From contig NC_079880.1 of NCBI RefSeq assembly GCF_029227915.1, positions 24,240,501 through 24,304,500 of the forward strand: a DNA stretch of 64,000 nt. The letters run 5' to 3'. The DNA is from Hydractinia symbiolongicarpus. Taxonomy: Eukaryota; Cnidaria; Hydrozoa; Anthoathecata; Hydractiniidae. This document shows, one piece after another, positions 24,401 to 34,926 of the stretch. The notes beneath the pieces were generated by a model. It was not told the origin of the DNA and searched no databases. It saw nothing but the letters and a program-made list of their open reading frames with translations. How positions within the stretch are numbered: the stretch's first letter is position 1; every line of letters starts with the position of its first letter. The position numbers were made by a program, and so were the translations under genes.

Positions 24401-25850
24401 TTTTTTAATTGCGTATTTCAGAGGCTTTAAGGCAAAACCGTTTGGTGTTGAGGTTGGGTTTGTGCAACTTTTTTGTGTGTGGGTGTTTTTTTTTTGTTTT
24501 TTTGTTTTTCCTTACTTATATTGTGTATCCTGCCAAAAGGAAGTTTAACTGTCTTCTTGGCAGTAACTTTGGAGGAACAAAACCTCTAAGATTTAACCCT
24601 AAAACTTAACAGGTTGAGTATTTCATTGTGCTTTGCTGCATTGTTTAAAATTTTCTTCCTTCATAGGAAAAGTTTAAAAGTACAAAAGTGCCAAATCCTA
24701 CTTTAAAAACGAATTGAATTTCTTATTAATGTTGTTGTTCTGTTCTGTTTTGTTTTCTTTCGTGTTGTGACGTTGTTGCTGTTTTTCCTGCCTTTTTTCG
24801 GTCAATGTTTTATAAAAATTCTTGCAAAAATGGGAGATTTTGCTGTGTTGCGAAGCCTTTAAAGGGTTCCCACCTCTGCCTATTGCTTGACCAGGTAACT
24901 GTAACGCCTTCTTGTGGTTCGCTTTGTTTAGTAGCGTCATCATTGTCATCATCATCATTGTCATCATCATCATTGTCATCATCATCATCATCTCTATCAC
25001 CATCATCATCAATATCTTAGAGTTACAAAATAACCCAAGGCACACGAAGTAAAAAAACCTTTATATATAACATCGTGTAAATAAGACAGAAAAAAATGAC
25101 TCCAGCCATTTAATGCAAAAATACTTACATTAATATTGATGTTAACAAGTTTCAGGTAAATCGGAATTTTTTTTAAACCCTCGATCGATCGTTACGTATC
25201 TTTTTCAACTGTCAGAGTATCTTAGACATCCTCTTTTCATTTCTCACTTTAAAAAACTTAGTAAGAAACACAGTAACAGGTTGTTTTTAAAAAACGTTTT
25301 AATTAACAGTAAAACAAAGTTTCGATAATGCATGTGCGCTTTTGTAAATGCATGTGCGCTTTACGTTTGAGTGCATGATCCTTACACCATTACTCAAAAG
25401 AGAAAATGTATGACAGCATCATCCAAGTTAGATAAATAACTGCTACTCTTGCATTATGTTTTGATTTTTTGTATATTTTCCTTTAAGTACCCTTTAAGTT
25501 ATTTGTAAATATTAGACATTATATTTAAATAAAAATATTTATAAACTATTTTATCTTGGAATAAAAAAAAATAAAAAAATAAAAAATGCCTAACCGTTGC
25601 TCCCGGAACCATTCTTTCCTCCAAAATAAACATAATTATTTTGATTTATTTTCTAGATTCTTGTCAATGTCGTTACTTGTTATTTTGTGTTCTCTATTAG
25701 AGATTAAAGTTATGATATCAGTACAGGTGTTCCACTGTTCTTTATAACCTTCCCTCCCCCAGCTCTTGCACAAATTTTATCATTAGTGTACGAAAGTCCG
25801 TTAGGACCAAGTGTTTCCTCGACCTCGAATTTTTACGCTTAGTGCCTAGG
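24401..25850. other. Low-complexity intergenic sequence
   Basis: T- and G-rich runs (24480-24510) and a block (24725-24930) distantly related to 16040-16250. ORFs of 66-115 codons reflect low complexity or the trinucleotide repeat and are not believed. A 17-base direct repeat around GCATGTGCGCTTT lies near 25328-25365. Confidence 0.5.
24939..25016. repeat. (TCA)n-type trinucleotide repeat
   Basis: Interrupted TCATCATCAT array with ATTG interruptions. Read on the minus strand it gives a run of Met codons, the source of a spurious 115-codon ORF. The homologous array in copy B (61795-61872) has a different unit number. Confidence 0.85.
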
Positions 25851-26275
25851 ATGAAAATAGGTACAGAGGGTGATAATAGGTACCGAGGGTGATAATAGGT
25901 ACCGAGGGTGATAATAGGTGTCAAGGATGATACATCAGGATAATAAACAAGTACGGATGATGATAAGTTAGTACCGAGCATGATAATAGGTACCGAGGAT
26001 GAAAATAGGTACCGAGGGTGACAATAGGTACCGAGGGTGATAATAGGTACCGAGGGTGATAATAAGTGCCGAGGATGATAATAGGTGCCGAGGATAATAC
26101 GTTAGTATCTGGGATGATTAATAAGTACCAAGAATCATACGTTAGTACTAAGGATGAAAATAAGTACCAAAGATGATAGAAAAGTATGAAGGATCATATG
26201 TTAGTACCTGTGGTTATAAATAAGTACTGAGGATGATACGTTAGTACCAATGATGATAATAAGTATTATTGAGGA
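25851..26275. repeat. Minisatellite, left part (A)
   Basis: Degenerate tandem units of about 19-20 bases built on GATAATAGGTACCGAGGGT, with variants AAGTACCAAGGAT and ACGTTAGTACC. Copy B has the homologous array at 62693-63170. In A the array is split by the Penelope-like element and resumes at 28261. Confidence 0.85.
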
Positions 26276-26522
26276 TATTATTTCGGTTTGTCTGTTCAGT
26301 ATTCATATTACTGTGGAAAGTTTATCATTTCTTGAACATGATAGTTTAGTAGGCGACGTTTCGGGAGATCCTTCTCCCATCATCGGGCAAAGTAAAATGA
26401 TGTTGCGCATGTGTTTATATAATTGCAGAGGATCGAAATTCATAAAAATTAACCAATCAGAAACGAGCTGATAATTACAGTTAATTACGGTAATTAACAT
26501 TTTCGGACCTGGATGTAGGTAA

Positions 26523-27728
26523 CTACTTCTTCTGTAGGGCTGGTAACCAAATCTCAGGAAGTTGATACGAGATGCTGTTTATGTGTTTGTTACGTTCTAC
26601 ACTGTTGATGGTTTCTTTAATCTTCCTGGCCGTTGTTCTGGATTCTCTGTCAATGATTTTCTTCTCATCCCAATTAAACTGATGACTTCTGCTCCAGCTG
26701 TGGTCCGCAATTTCGTTTTTCTTCACATCTCCGTTTCTCACTGCGCGCATATGTTCTTGTACTCGTTGCTTAAACTTTCTTTTTGTTTCGCCTATATACA
26801 CTGCATCACAATCTTTACACGGGATTTCGTAAACAACATTGTTTTGCTCTTCCAGGTTTATTTTGTCTTTTGGTTTAGACAAAGTGCTTCTTAGGGTGTC
26901 TTTAGAGGTAAGAATGCATTTGATCTTGTGTTGCCTTAAAACTCGACGAAGGATCTCGCTGGTACCTGGTACGAAGGGTAGGAATGCTGATGCGATAAAT
27001 TCCTCTGATGTTTCCTTGTTGTCTCCGTGGCATCTTCTCTTCATTTTATTTTCTACTTGCGTGATGACTTTATGACTGTATCCATTTGTGATTAATGCAT
27101 TTCTTACACGTCGAATTTCTATTTTCCTCTCCTGTTTGTCACTGACTACACTGTTGGCACGATTCAGTAATGAAGATATGACACTTTCTTTGCAAGATTT
27201 CTGATGGTTTGATTCGAAGTTAAGGTACTGGTCAGTGTGTGTTGGTTTACGATACACTGAAACTGAAATGGAACCATTCTTGCGTTTGACCAAAGTGTCC
27301 AGGAAAGCGATACTTCCATCGTGTTCAAGCTCAACAGTGAATTTGATTTGTCGATGTAGGCCGTTGATGTGTTCATGGAACTCTTCTAGATGAGATCTTT
27401 GGATTATGGCGAATACGTCGTCAACAAATCTTTTCCAAACCTTTGGACGTCTGTCTGATGTGACTAATGCTGTTGTCTCGTGTGCTTGCATGTATATTTC
27501 TGCGACTACTGATGATGCAGGGCCTCCCATGGCAACTCCGTCTGTTTGAGTGTAGAAGTTCTTATTAAACAGATACCATGTTTTGGTTAGAACAAGTTCG
27601 ACCAAACGCAGAAAATCCGGTACTGGAATCTTTGTCTTTTCACCGAATGCAGCATCGTTTTCGATAATGTCTTTAAGAAGCACTTTGTCTAAGCCAAAAG
27701 ACAAAATAAACCTGGAAGAGCAAAACAA
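26523..27728 (-). CDS. Penelope-like RT with GIY-YIG endonuclease, truncated
   Basis: A 401-codon ORF. The first 19 or so residues come from the inverted arm and are not native. The native part starts about KDIIENDAAFG and lacks the N-terminal half of the RT. Visible RT motifs are QTDGVAMGGPASS and RFVDDVF (the catalytic D-D pair), followed by a thumb region with FLDTLVKR and YRKPTHTDQYL. The C-terminal endonuclease has VVYEIPCKDCDAVYIG ... KRKFKQRVQEH, the GIY-YIG signature with the CxxC-type insertion found in Penelope-like elements. The reading frame is open to the natural end (LPALQKK). Because of the missing RT fingers it is almost certainly not an active polymerase. Confidence 0.85.
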   Translation of the reverse strand: MFCSSRFILSFGLDKVLLKDIIENDAAFGEKTKIPVPDFLRLVELVLTKTWYLFNKNFYTQTDGVAMGGPASSVVAEIYMQAHETTALVTSDRRPKVWKRFVDDVFAIIQRSHLEEFHEHINGLHRQIKFTVELEHDGSIAFLDTLVKRKNGSISVSVYRKPTHTDQYLNFESNHQKSCKESVISSLLNRANSVVSDKQERKIEIRRVRNALITNGYSHKVITQVENKMKRRCHGDNKETSEEFIASAFLPFVPGTSEILRRVLRQHKIKCILTSKDTLRSTLSKPKDKINLEEQNNVVYEIPCKDCDAVYIGETKRKFKQRVQEHMRAVRNGDVKKNEIADHSWSRSHQFNWDEKKIIDRESRTTARKIKETINSVERNKHINSISYQLPEIWLPALQKK

Positions 27729-28044
27729 TGTTGTTTACGAAATCCCGTGTAAAGATTGTGATGCAGTGTATATAGGCGAAACAAAAAGAAAGTTTAAGCA
27801 ACGAGTACAAGAACATATGCGCGCAGTGAGAAACGGAGATGTGAAGAAAAACGAAATTGCGGACCACAGCTGGAGCAGAAGTCATCAGTTTAATTGGGAT
27901 GAGAAGAAAATCATTGACAGAGAATCCAGAACAACGGCCAGGAAGATTAAAGAAACCATCAACAGTGTAGAACGTAACAAACACATAAACAGCATCTCGT
28001 ATCAACTTCCTGAGATTTGGTTACCAGCCCTACAGAAGAAGTAG
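27676..28044 (+). pseudogene. Inverted duplicate of the GIY-YIG endonuclease region
   Basis: Encodes from LRSTLSKPKDKINLEEQ to the same C terminus (LPALQKK) as the minus-strand ORF, on the opposite strand. The ORF extends upstream to 27583, but those first residues are antisense RT sequence. The junction between RT and inverted copy lies at about 27670-27676, within a shared CTTTAGAAGCAC-like stretch that could have been microhomology. Confidence 0.8.
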
Positions 28045-28260
28045 TTACCTACATCCAGGTCCGAAAATGTTAATTACCGTAATTAACTGTAATTATCAGC
28101 TCGTTTCTGATTGGTTAATTTTTATGAATTTCGATCTTCTGCTGTTATATAAACACATGCGCAACATCATTTTACTTTGCCCGATGATGGGAGAAGGATC
28201 TCCCGAAACGTCGCCTACTAAACTATCATGTTCAAGAAATGATAAACTTTCCACAGTAAT

Positions 28261-28320
28261 ATGATAATAAGTACCAAAGATGATACGTTATTATCTGGGA
28301 TAATATATAAGTACCTTGGC
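28261..28320. repeat. Minisatellite, right part (A)
   Basis: Three further units (ATGATAATAAGTACCAAAG and variants) continue the array interrupted by the Penelope-like element, then give way to the shared flank ACCTTGGCTGACCTGCG. Confidence 0.75.
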
Positions 28321-28604
28321 TGACCTGCGTATCATTCGATGTGATTTCCACAACAAATGATGGCAGTTGTTGTGTAAACAAAGCAGAATAAACCCTGGCA
28401 GCTGTTACCTTGAAGAATGGACAAAAGTAAAGACATACATCGTCTTTATATTATTTGCAGACAATTATTATAGGACTAGCCGGGAAACCGATCAGGAAGT
28501 ATGTAGAATAAAAAAAACTTACCTTACATAAAACAGGCCTTTAATGTCTCAGGTAGTAACTCATTTTTGATGTTATCTACAAAAAAAAAGGAACAGATCA
28601 ACAC

Positions 28605-28799
28605 TTATGCAAATACAAAATTGATAGGTTCAGGCTTGCTGGTCCCCCGAACATTTATGATGTTCGTATTAGCTGCTTCCCACAGGGGTATCAGTTTAGC
28701 CAAAAGGTTATCCAAAGAATAAAGTATTGGATAATCTTTAACCTCATTGTAGCCAGCTTTGAACAAAAATATTAAGAATTTAACATTACAACTGTACAA
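28605..28799 (-). other. Short ORF near the Helitron 3' end, unrecognised
   Basis: A 64-codon frame ending NFVFA. An acceptor-like TTGTTCAAAG precedes the part starting AGYNEVKDYPILYSLDN, so it could be a terminal exon linked to the exon-like ORF at 29731-30024. No domain recognised. It may equally be a chance ORF. Confidence 0.2.
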
Positions 28800-29396
28800 T
28801 TTTAGAGAGAACGGTAATCATGAAGCAATTTAATGGTTAAATGAAGCTATGTGCAAACATATACAAAGGTACTCATGTAAAGGGGGCAAAATGAAGAATA
28901 CAATGGCTGGCTAATAGTAAATAAATAAACAACTCTCTATATTATGAAAAAAGCGAACTAAAATAACTATAACCGTACTATAACTGTACTATAATAACAA
29001 CTTAACGGTATAAAAAAAAAATACGCTAATAGGCAGCAAACAGAGTTTCTTAATTTTTGACAAAAGTTTTTTTAAGTATCAATTTTTAAATAAATTATAA
29101 ATATTAAAAATATCGATACTAACTATGCATCAGGACTATATACAAACACTATTACTTTATCTGCAAAATATTGATGATAGTGGCATATTAATGACTAAAA
29201 CTAAATACTGAGAAAATTGACTTTAATGCAAAACTAAGAAAAAGCAGGCAAAACTGGGAAAATTATGGAACTATAAATGGAACTATAAATGGAACTATAA
29301 AATAATCAAAGACAAATAAAATTGAAACGCGAGTAATATCGACCACTGACACACAGGGGAGTGAATTATTTGAAAATCAATTAAAGGATTTAAAGT

Positions 29397-29595
29397 ATAT
29401 ATCAAAGTGGGTACCGATTAACGGTATTCCACCTTGATGGAACACACCCCCTGTTGTATCAGGATCGATTTCGCCCCTTCTTCGTGAGTAGGTTGCCCAG
29501 GCCGCTCCTGCCAGCGGAAGCCCTCGCGGTCCCTGCCCCCGAGGCGACGCCACACAAGGTATGACGCCCTTGACCTGGGCCCTGGGTTTCTTCTA
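29397..29595. other. GC-rich island inside the Helitron
   Basis: About 200 bases with far higher GC than everything around them (for example GGCCGCTCCTGCCAGCGGAA near 29500). No tRNA, rRNA or ORF could be assigned. It reads like foreign or captured sequence in the non-coding 3' third of the element. Confidence 0.4.
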
Positions 29596-29730
29596 CGATA
29601 CCGTAGGTATGCTTTGTAAGAAAGATCCTAAAATACGGAAAAGAATATACTATATAAAACTCAACATAAATATAAAAATATAAGACTCAATTTTTTCATT
29701 GCAACAATGTGATGAGAATATGTAAGAGAA

Positions 29731-30024
29731 TTAGAACTTATAGACGATGGTAATAAAAGTGGACCTTACATTACTAAGGTTTTCTTGACTTGATGCAGCT
29801 GTTGTTGTCGTTGTTGCTGTTGTTGTTGTTGTTGCAAATGTTGCTGTTGTAACTGCTGTTGCTAGTGATTCTGTTACTGATGTTGTACTTGCTGTTGTTG
29901 TTGTTGTTGATTCGCCTGCAGACGATACTCCTGCTGAAGCAGCAGTGTTTTCACTTAAAAACTTTTCAAATCGTGACATTTTTAGTTTGCCTAAAAATAA
30001 ATTACTATTTAAATAAAGTTGCAT
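29731..30024 (-). other. Thr/Ser-rich exon-like ORF in the Helitron
   Basis: A 97-codon frame containing MSRFEKFLSENTAAS, then a threonine/serine/alanine-rich tract made from an imperfect GTT/GCT repeat. After QENLSN there is a donor-like GTAAGG at about 29769. The ordinary, non-repetitive start and the donor suggest a first coding exon, perhaps captured by the Helitron. A chance ORF over a trinucleotide repeat is the alternative. Confidence 0.3.
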
Positions 30025-30130
30025 AAATATAAGGAAGATGTAATTTGCACAACTGAATATACATGTACAGTTACATAAATATTGATTGCCTTAAGTAAAG
30101 GGAGACAATATACAAAAAAAATACCCATAA

Positions 30131-30386
30131 AGGGGGATTTTCACGAAGCGAATTGAACGACGAATTGTATCTGAGCATGCGCAGTTTTGATTTTGCATCG
30201 AAATATTCGCTTCGCTGAAAAGTAGAAACAGTTCCTACTTTTTCGCGGCTAAAGGTTTCGCTGCTAGTTTTTGACCAATCAGAACGCGGTTAACTAATGT
30301 AAACAATGAATTTGGCCCCTAATTTATTTTGTTGTGAAAATTAAAAAGCGAATTCGCCATTCAATTCGCTTCGTGAAAATCCCCCT
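30131..30386. mobile_element. 256-bp MITE of PIF/Harbinger type
   Basis: Perfect terminal inverted repeats of 27 bases beginning AGGGGGATTTTCACGAAGCG, with a TAA duplicated on both sides (30128-30130 and 30387-30389). Three-base TAA/TTA duplications are the mark of PIF/Harbinger elements. It has no coding capacity. It sits inside the large Helitron and so is younger than, or travelled with, that element. Confidence 0.85.
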
Positions 30387-31086
30387 TAAGGCAACCCTGG
30401 CTTTCAGTTTGCGAACTTTAACTGGACTTTAAAAAAGTGAATTTAGTAGAATAAAGTTCTTTAAGTTAGAAAGGGCTACAAAGTTTTAATTTTATTCACC
30501 CTTAAATTAAATTATGTTTATATAATTGTGAGCTCGAAAAATTTGTTTATTTATAAATCCAGCTAAAATTGACGTAACGGGGTGCACCTCGAGAAGGTAA
30601 GCCATTGGATTTCGCACCCCACCTATGAGAGAAGAAAAACATACATTTGCACAATAAAATATGACGCAAACTCTCACAGGCAGTGGACAACAATATTTTA
30701 CAGTGTAGGAGATAGAGGTTCTTTTAAAAGGATATACAATTTAGTTTAGCAACACCGCGTGCGACAACTGTGTGCCACAAAGATCAAGTAGACGCGGCAC
30801 TTGTTCAGGCGTAAACACACACTTTAATCATTGAAGTTGAGAAACTATCTCCGATTAAAGCTAGAGACAGAACATGCTAACACTGTCAACACACCTATTA
30901 AGGCATGAGAACACCTGAAACCCATCATATAATGGTCACGTAGGCAATACACAACTTTGATAAGCACCAAATCAAAATTGTAAGTTGCTTATTAAAATTA
31001 TGTGATTGCAGGGTTAATGTTACAGGCATCATAACACTAACCAATACTTGAAATCTTAGTGTTGCATAAAAGCGAAACATGAAAAA

Positions 31087-34000
31087 TTATAATACTTGTG
31101 GAAAAACAATATTTTTTGTAAAACACCTATCTCCTACATAACCTTGCTTAAAAGTATTAACAACCTGTACTTTAACTGCTTGAAATGACCGAGCACGTGA
31201 AAATGCAACATAAAGTTGGCCATGACTAAAGCAAGGTCTACGTAAAAATATACCAACTTTCTCAAAAGTTTGGTCTTGACTTTTATTTATAGTCAATGCG
31301 TAAGACAATCTTAAAGGAAACTGGGTGCGTTTAATTTGAAAGGGTAGATTTGTATCATTTGGACAGAGGGACACTCTCGGAATTAACACACGATCACCTC
31401 TACGAATACCGGTAAGAATTTCACAATCGATAACATTTGCACGCAGATTACGAACCATTAACCTTGTACCATTACAAAGACCGTCTTTAAGGGACAGATT
31501 TCTCAACAACATTACAACAGATCCAACTTTGACATTTAATTGGTGTGGTGGCATACCACTTGGAGTTAAGGAATTAATAAACTCCATGGGATATAAATCA
31601 ATTTCTTCTTGATCATCCGAAACAACAGAGTCGATACTGTAATATGTACGGGTATCACCAGGAATTTGATTCAAAATTTGTTCATTTATTTCCAACGCTT
31701 CTTCGTTTGTTGGGGTTAAGATGACACAACGTGAAAATTCCACATCATCTAATTCACTAAAGATAGAAGTAACAATATTTTCATTAGGTTGCAGAACACA
31801 TTCATGGGGAATTTCAATACAACCTTGATTTGGATCATCTGGTTTTTGTGGCACCCGACCACTACCAAGGTTTAAAAGAAATTCAGCAAAGACTTGCTCT
31901 CCTTCTCCAGCTCTCATGTTCGTGTGGAGGTGGAAAATTCGAGTCAAGTGCCAGAGTTCTGAGCTTTTCAAACAAACTTCTACAATTTGTGCAGGTCCGG
32001 CTCTTCTGACAACAGGGAGTACTTGACGGAAATCTCCTCCCAGAAGAATAACTTTACCTGCAAAGGGAATTTCACTATTACATATATCCCTAAACATTCT
32101 GTCAATAGCTTCCAAAGCATATTTAGGTATCATGCTGGCTTCATCAAATATAATGATGACCTGTCTTCTTAAAAATGCTGCATGATCACTATTGGGTTTG
32201 ATATTACATGTACAGCCGTCTAAAACAGGGACTGGTAACTTGAAAAGAGAGTGGACAGTCTTACCATTCTGCAATAATGTGGCAGCAATACCTGTCCAGG
32301 CACAAGTAGCAACACACAGATTTCTCGCAATAACTTCCTTAATAATATAATTATATGTAAAAGTTTTACCCGTGCCACCTGGCCCATCTAGGAAGAAAAT
32401 ATTGGCAACATTAATGTTACTATTGGTGACGGCATTTATAATAGAATCAGCTACATGAACCTGCTCAGCATTTAACAAAGGCCTGATATTTACAGCCTCC
32501 TGCCTCATTTCTTCAGCATTTGGCAAATCATCAAGCAAAGCTTCCTGTAAAGCAGGAAGACCAAAATCAGTAAGACGCTTACCAAATTGCTGAATAACCC
32601 CTTTAATTTTACCTAGCACCATTTGTTCTGCCTGTACTTCAGGGTGGTGACGTAAGTAATCCTCCATCATAGCAGCACGAAAGGTTTCCCACAATTCATG
32701 TGGGTTATTCGGTTCACCGTGAATCAACATAAAAGAAAACGCTTTTCTCATTTTAGATGGAGAAGCATATTCCACTAACTCGTTCATGGTGCGAATCCAA
32801 AGATTATCATCAGCTAACAATCCTCGTGCTAAGCATGCATCCCTAAAAGAAGCATAAATATTTTCTTCGAAATGTCTTAAGTCGTCAAAAGACGTAGCAC
32901 CAGGGACATGCAATAGAAGGACGCGCAAAAAATACCTTTCACCTTCGCGGATACTGGCATTATACATTCTACTTACTATCTTTTCAGCACCGCGTTGCCT
33001 AACTACCCACCGTTTTTGTTGTTGTGTATTCCGAAAAACAAAGTGGTAAGGTATTTCAGTGTAAAAAAGTCGTTGCGCATGCTGGTCCTGCTGATTTAAT
33101 TGAAACCAGGCTGTTAACATCGTCTTAGAATTTTCAGCCCTGTCAGCAGCAACAGCCTCGTTGCCTTCCCTAAAAAACACTTGTTGGTGATTTGGAAGGT
33201 GAACAGGAAGTCTTATGATGGAATGACTCTGAGTATGCATAGGAAATTCACAGAGACGCCAAGTTGCTTCAGGTGCAGACACATATCTGGCATCTAAGAA
33301 TGTTGTTACTTCATCATGATCGATCCGCTCATTGATTTCTATGTGTGCAGTATCATAACCTTTGTAAATATATTTATACAAATACTTAACACTTTTAATT
33401 GACACACACGCTTCCAAGTTTATATGTGCCATATATTTTTTACATAGGAAAGGGTTATAAGGCACAACCCACCTATTATCAACATCTAAGTTTCGAATTC
33501 TTACCGTTCTTCCATTATCAGGGCGATGGTACATGGGATAACCATCAACATTTATAACAGTTCCGTCATTAAACTGCTTAGGAAAATGCTTAGTACACTC
33601 ACCCTCTTTCATGCACGGAGATGTATTATTAAGGTGGCCACATGGCCCATGGATCATACATGACTTTATTATATCATGCAATTCAGCATCTTGGTTTTGA
33701 TCCGGAATCTGTGCACAAATTAATGAGTCAATATCATCAGCATTTCGTAATTTAAACTCATTGTGTAGATGTAAAAGCATATGAACATGCGGTAAACCTC
33801 TTTTCTGAAATTCAATAACATCTACATGTGCACACAGAACACCCAATACACCGTCTTTTAAATCTTTTTTCAAAGCTAGTAATTTTAATTTAAAAACCCT
33901 TGCAACCACATCCGGTCTATCAGAAGCAGATTGACCAGGTAACAAATAAGTAACAATTTCTGGCCATTTTGGATTGCAAGTAAAAGTCAAGAACAAATCT

Positions 34001-34926
34001 GGCTTACCCTTCTTTGAAACCAATGCCATTGCATCAAGGTACAACTGATGCATGTTACGGGGTGAGTCAGAAAAGGTGGAAGGCAAGACAACAACATTAC
34101 CTGCTTGTAAGTTACGTTGATCTGCAGCATTTTGGAGGTAATCCAGAAGTCCTTGGTAGGACTCTGCTCGAAGCTGGTTTTGATTTCGGCGAATAAATGC
34201 AAGCCGTTGGCCTTCAACTTTAACATATGCATCTACTAAAAATTGCTGAAACAATTTGCCTGCTAGATGAAGGGCAGAAAATTCTCGCCTAATAGCAATG
34301 CGGTAAATATAATATTCCAACTGGGTTAGCCTATTTCTAACTCCAGTTGCATGCTCCCTGACATGGGCCATATTTGGGTCCCAACCCGGCTCACCACGTG
34401 GAAATAAAATGGGATACATCATAGGATCAATATTGCATGATATATGAGGGATTTGCCGCAAAGGTTGATTACGTGGATAAACAACAATATCTCTTGCAGC
34501 AGGAGGTGCTCCATCATTACCAACAAAGATGGCAGCAACTTCCTGATGCAAGGGTGCATTATACCTTCTGCGATCATTACCCTCGCGCATTACCATACTT
34601 ACAACAGAAGGCTGTCTGTTTTCCGCAGCTGCTCTGGCTGTTTCTTCACGTTCCACTGCAGCCATATTTCTATAAGCTGCAGCATATGGAGAATCCCTGT
34701 TAAGAACATCTTGAATTATCTGCATTGTTTCGCGATTACAATGAGCATGTGTTGGATTCTCAATACGCATGTTTAAGGCAGCTGCAGCTTCTACAATATA
34801 CAATTGGCTAAAATTAGGTACTTCATTCTGAGCAGGTAATAAAGCACCATACCTGTGAAATAATTGACCACATATTCTAAAACAGGGGGGTCCACGACCT
34901 GGTGGTGGTCGAATGTTTGCTGACAA
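31087..34926 (-). CDS. Helitron Rep/helicase protein (RepHel), main frame
   Basis: A 1279-codon frame. It begins in the conserved N-terminal region (SANIRPPPGRGPPCFRICGQ). The rolling-circle Rep domain has the HUH motif in RGLPHVHMLLH and the two-tyrosine motif KYLYKYIYKGYD. The C-terminal half is a PIF1-like helicase: Walker A FLDGPGGTGKTFTYNYI, Walker B IIFDEASMI, then GGDFRQVLPVV, and a final motif with YVAFSRAR. There is no apurinic endonuclease domain, which places it with Helitron and not Helentron proteins. The protein nicks and unwinds DNA for rolling-circle transposition. It needs the preceding frame (34927-35537) for a complete N terminus; the two are out of register by one base. 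Confidence 0.9.
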   Translation of the reverse strand: MSANIRPPPGRGPPCFRICGQLFHRYGALLPAQNEVPNFSQLYIVEAAAALNMRIENPTHAHCNRETMQIIQDVLNRDSPYAAAYRNMAAVEREETARAAAENRQPSVVSMVMREGNDRRRYNAPLHQEVAAIFVGNDGAPPAARDIVVYPRNQPLRQIPHISCNIDPMMYPILFPRGEPGWDPNMAHVREHATGVRNRLTQLEYYIYRIAIRREFSALHLAGKLFQQFLVDAYVKVEGQRLAFIRRNQNQLRAESYQGLLDYLQNAADQRNLQAGNVVVLPSTFSDSPRNMHQLYLDAMALVSKKGKPDLFLTFTCNPKWPEIVTYLLPGQSASDRPDVVARVFKLKLLALKKDLKDGVLGVLCAHVDVIEFQKRGLPHVHMLLHLHNEFKLRNADDIDSLICAQIPDQNQDAELHDIIKSCMIHGPCGHLNNTSPCMKEGECTKHFPKQFNDGTVINVDGYPMYHRPDNGRTVRIRNLDVDNRWVVPYNPFLCKKYMAHINLEACVSIKSVKYLYKYIYKGYDTAHIEINERIDHDEVTTFLDARYVSAPEATWRLCEFPMHTQSHSIIRLPVHLPNHQQVFFREGNEAVAADRAENSKTMLTAWFQLNQQDQHAQRLFYTEIPYHFVFRNTQQQKRWVVRQRGAEKIVSRMYNASIREGERYFLRVLLLHVPGATSFDDLRHFEENIYASFRDACLARGLLADDNLWIRTMNELVEYASPSKMRKAFSFMLIHGEPNNPHELWETFRAAMMEDYLRHHPEVQAEQMVLGKIKGVIQQFGKRLTDFGLPALQEALLDDLPNAEEMRQEAVNIRPLLNAEQVHVADSIINAVTNSNINVANIFFLDGPGGTGKTFTYNYIIKEVIARNLCVATCAWTGIAATLLQNGKTVHSLFKLPVPVLDGCTCNIKPNSDHAAFLRRQVIIIFDEASMIPKYALEAIDRMFRDICNSEIPFAGKVILLGGDFRQVLPVVRRAGPAQIVEVCLKSSELWHLTRIFHLHTNMRAGEGEQVFAEFLLNLGSGRVPQKPDDPNQGCIEIPHECVLQPNENIVTSIFSELDDVEFSRCVILTPTNEEALEINEQILNQIPGDTRTYYSIDSVVSDDQEEIDLYPMEFINSLTPSGMPPHQLNVKVGSVVMLLRNLSLKDGLCNGTRLMVRNLRANVIDCEILTGIRRGDRVLIPRVSLCPNDTNLPFQIKRTQFPLRLSYALTINKSQDQTFEKVGIFLRRPCFSHGQLYVAFSRARSFQAVKVQVVNTFKQGYVGDRCFTKNIVFPQVL

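Larger units (their letters stand above)
26307..28260 (-). mobile_element. Penelope-like element, 5'-truncated with inverted partial copy
   Basis: The outer ends are near-perfect inverted repeats: 26307-26885 and 27676-28260, both starting ATTACTGTGG read inward. The left arm plus centre holds the C-terminal part of a Penelope polymerase (minus strand). The right arm is an inverted copy of the element's 3' portion, including the endonuclease coding region. The two arms differ by only a few bases, so the structure is young. It interrupts the minisatellite, and ATGATAATAAGTA occurs on both sides (26253 and 28261), compatible with a target duplication but also with the satellite unit itself. Copy B lacks the insertion. 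Inverted pseudo-LTR arrangements are known for Penelope-like elements. Confidence 0.85.
10446..28475. repeat. Segmental duplication, copy A (left part)
   Basis: This stretch aligns collinearly with 47239-63330 at very high identity, from TACTTAATT at 10446 to ATTATTATAGGA at 28475. The alignment resumes after the large Helitron at 36322 and continues to at least 36992, where copy B reaches the window end. The main differences are the Penelope-like element at 26307-28260, the mini-Helitron at 12977-13146 in A, and different deletions in the family unit at 13.2-14.2 / 49.9-51.1 kb. Inside the segment are three repeats of the gene-family unit, two head-to-tail on the minus strand and one inverted. 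Confidence 0.9.

Noticed and set aside
24698-25045. 115-codon Met-rich ORF (and its relative at 61556-61870)
   Set aside because: It is the reverse reading of a TCA trinucleotide repeat.
25742-25981. ORF across the minisatellite
   Set aside because: Produced by tandem units whose length is not a stable multiple of three across the array.
25851-26275. Possible CRISPR array
   Set aside because: Units are contiguous degenerate tandem repeats without unique spacers, in an animal genome.
26562-26894. 110-codon ORFs antisense to the Penelope endonuclease (also 27673-28005)
   Set aside because: Exact antisense shadows of the GIY-YIG coding region in each inverted arm.
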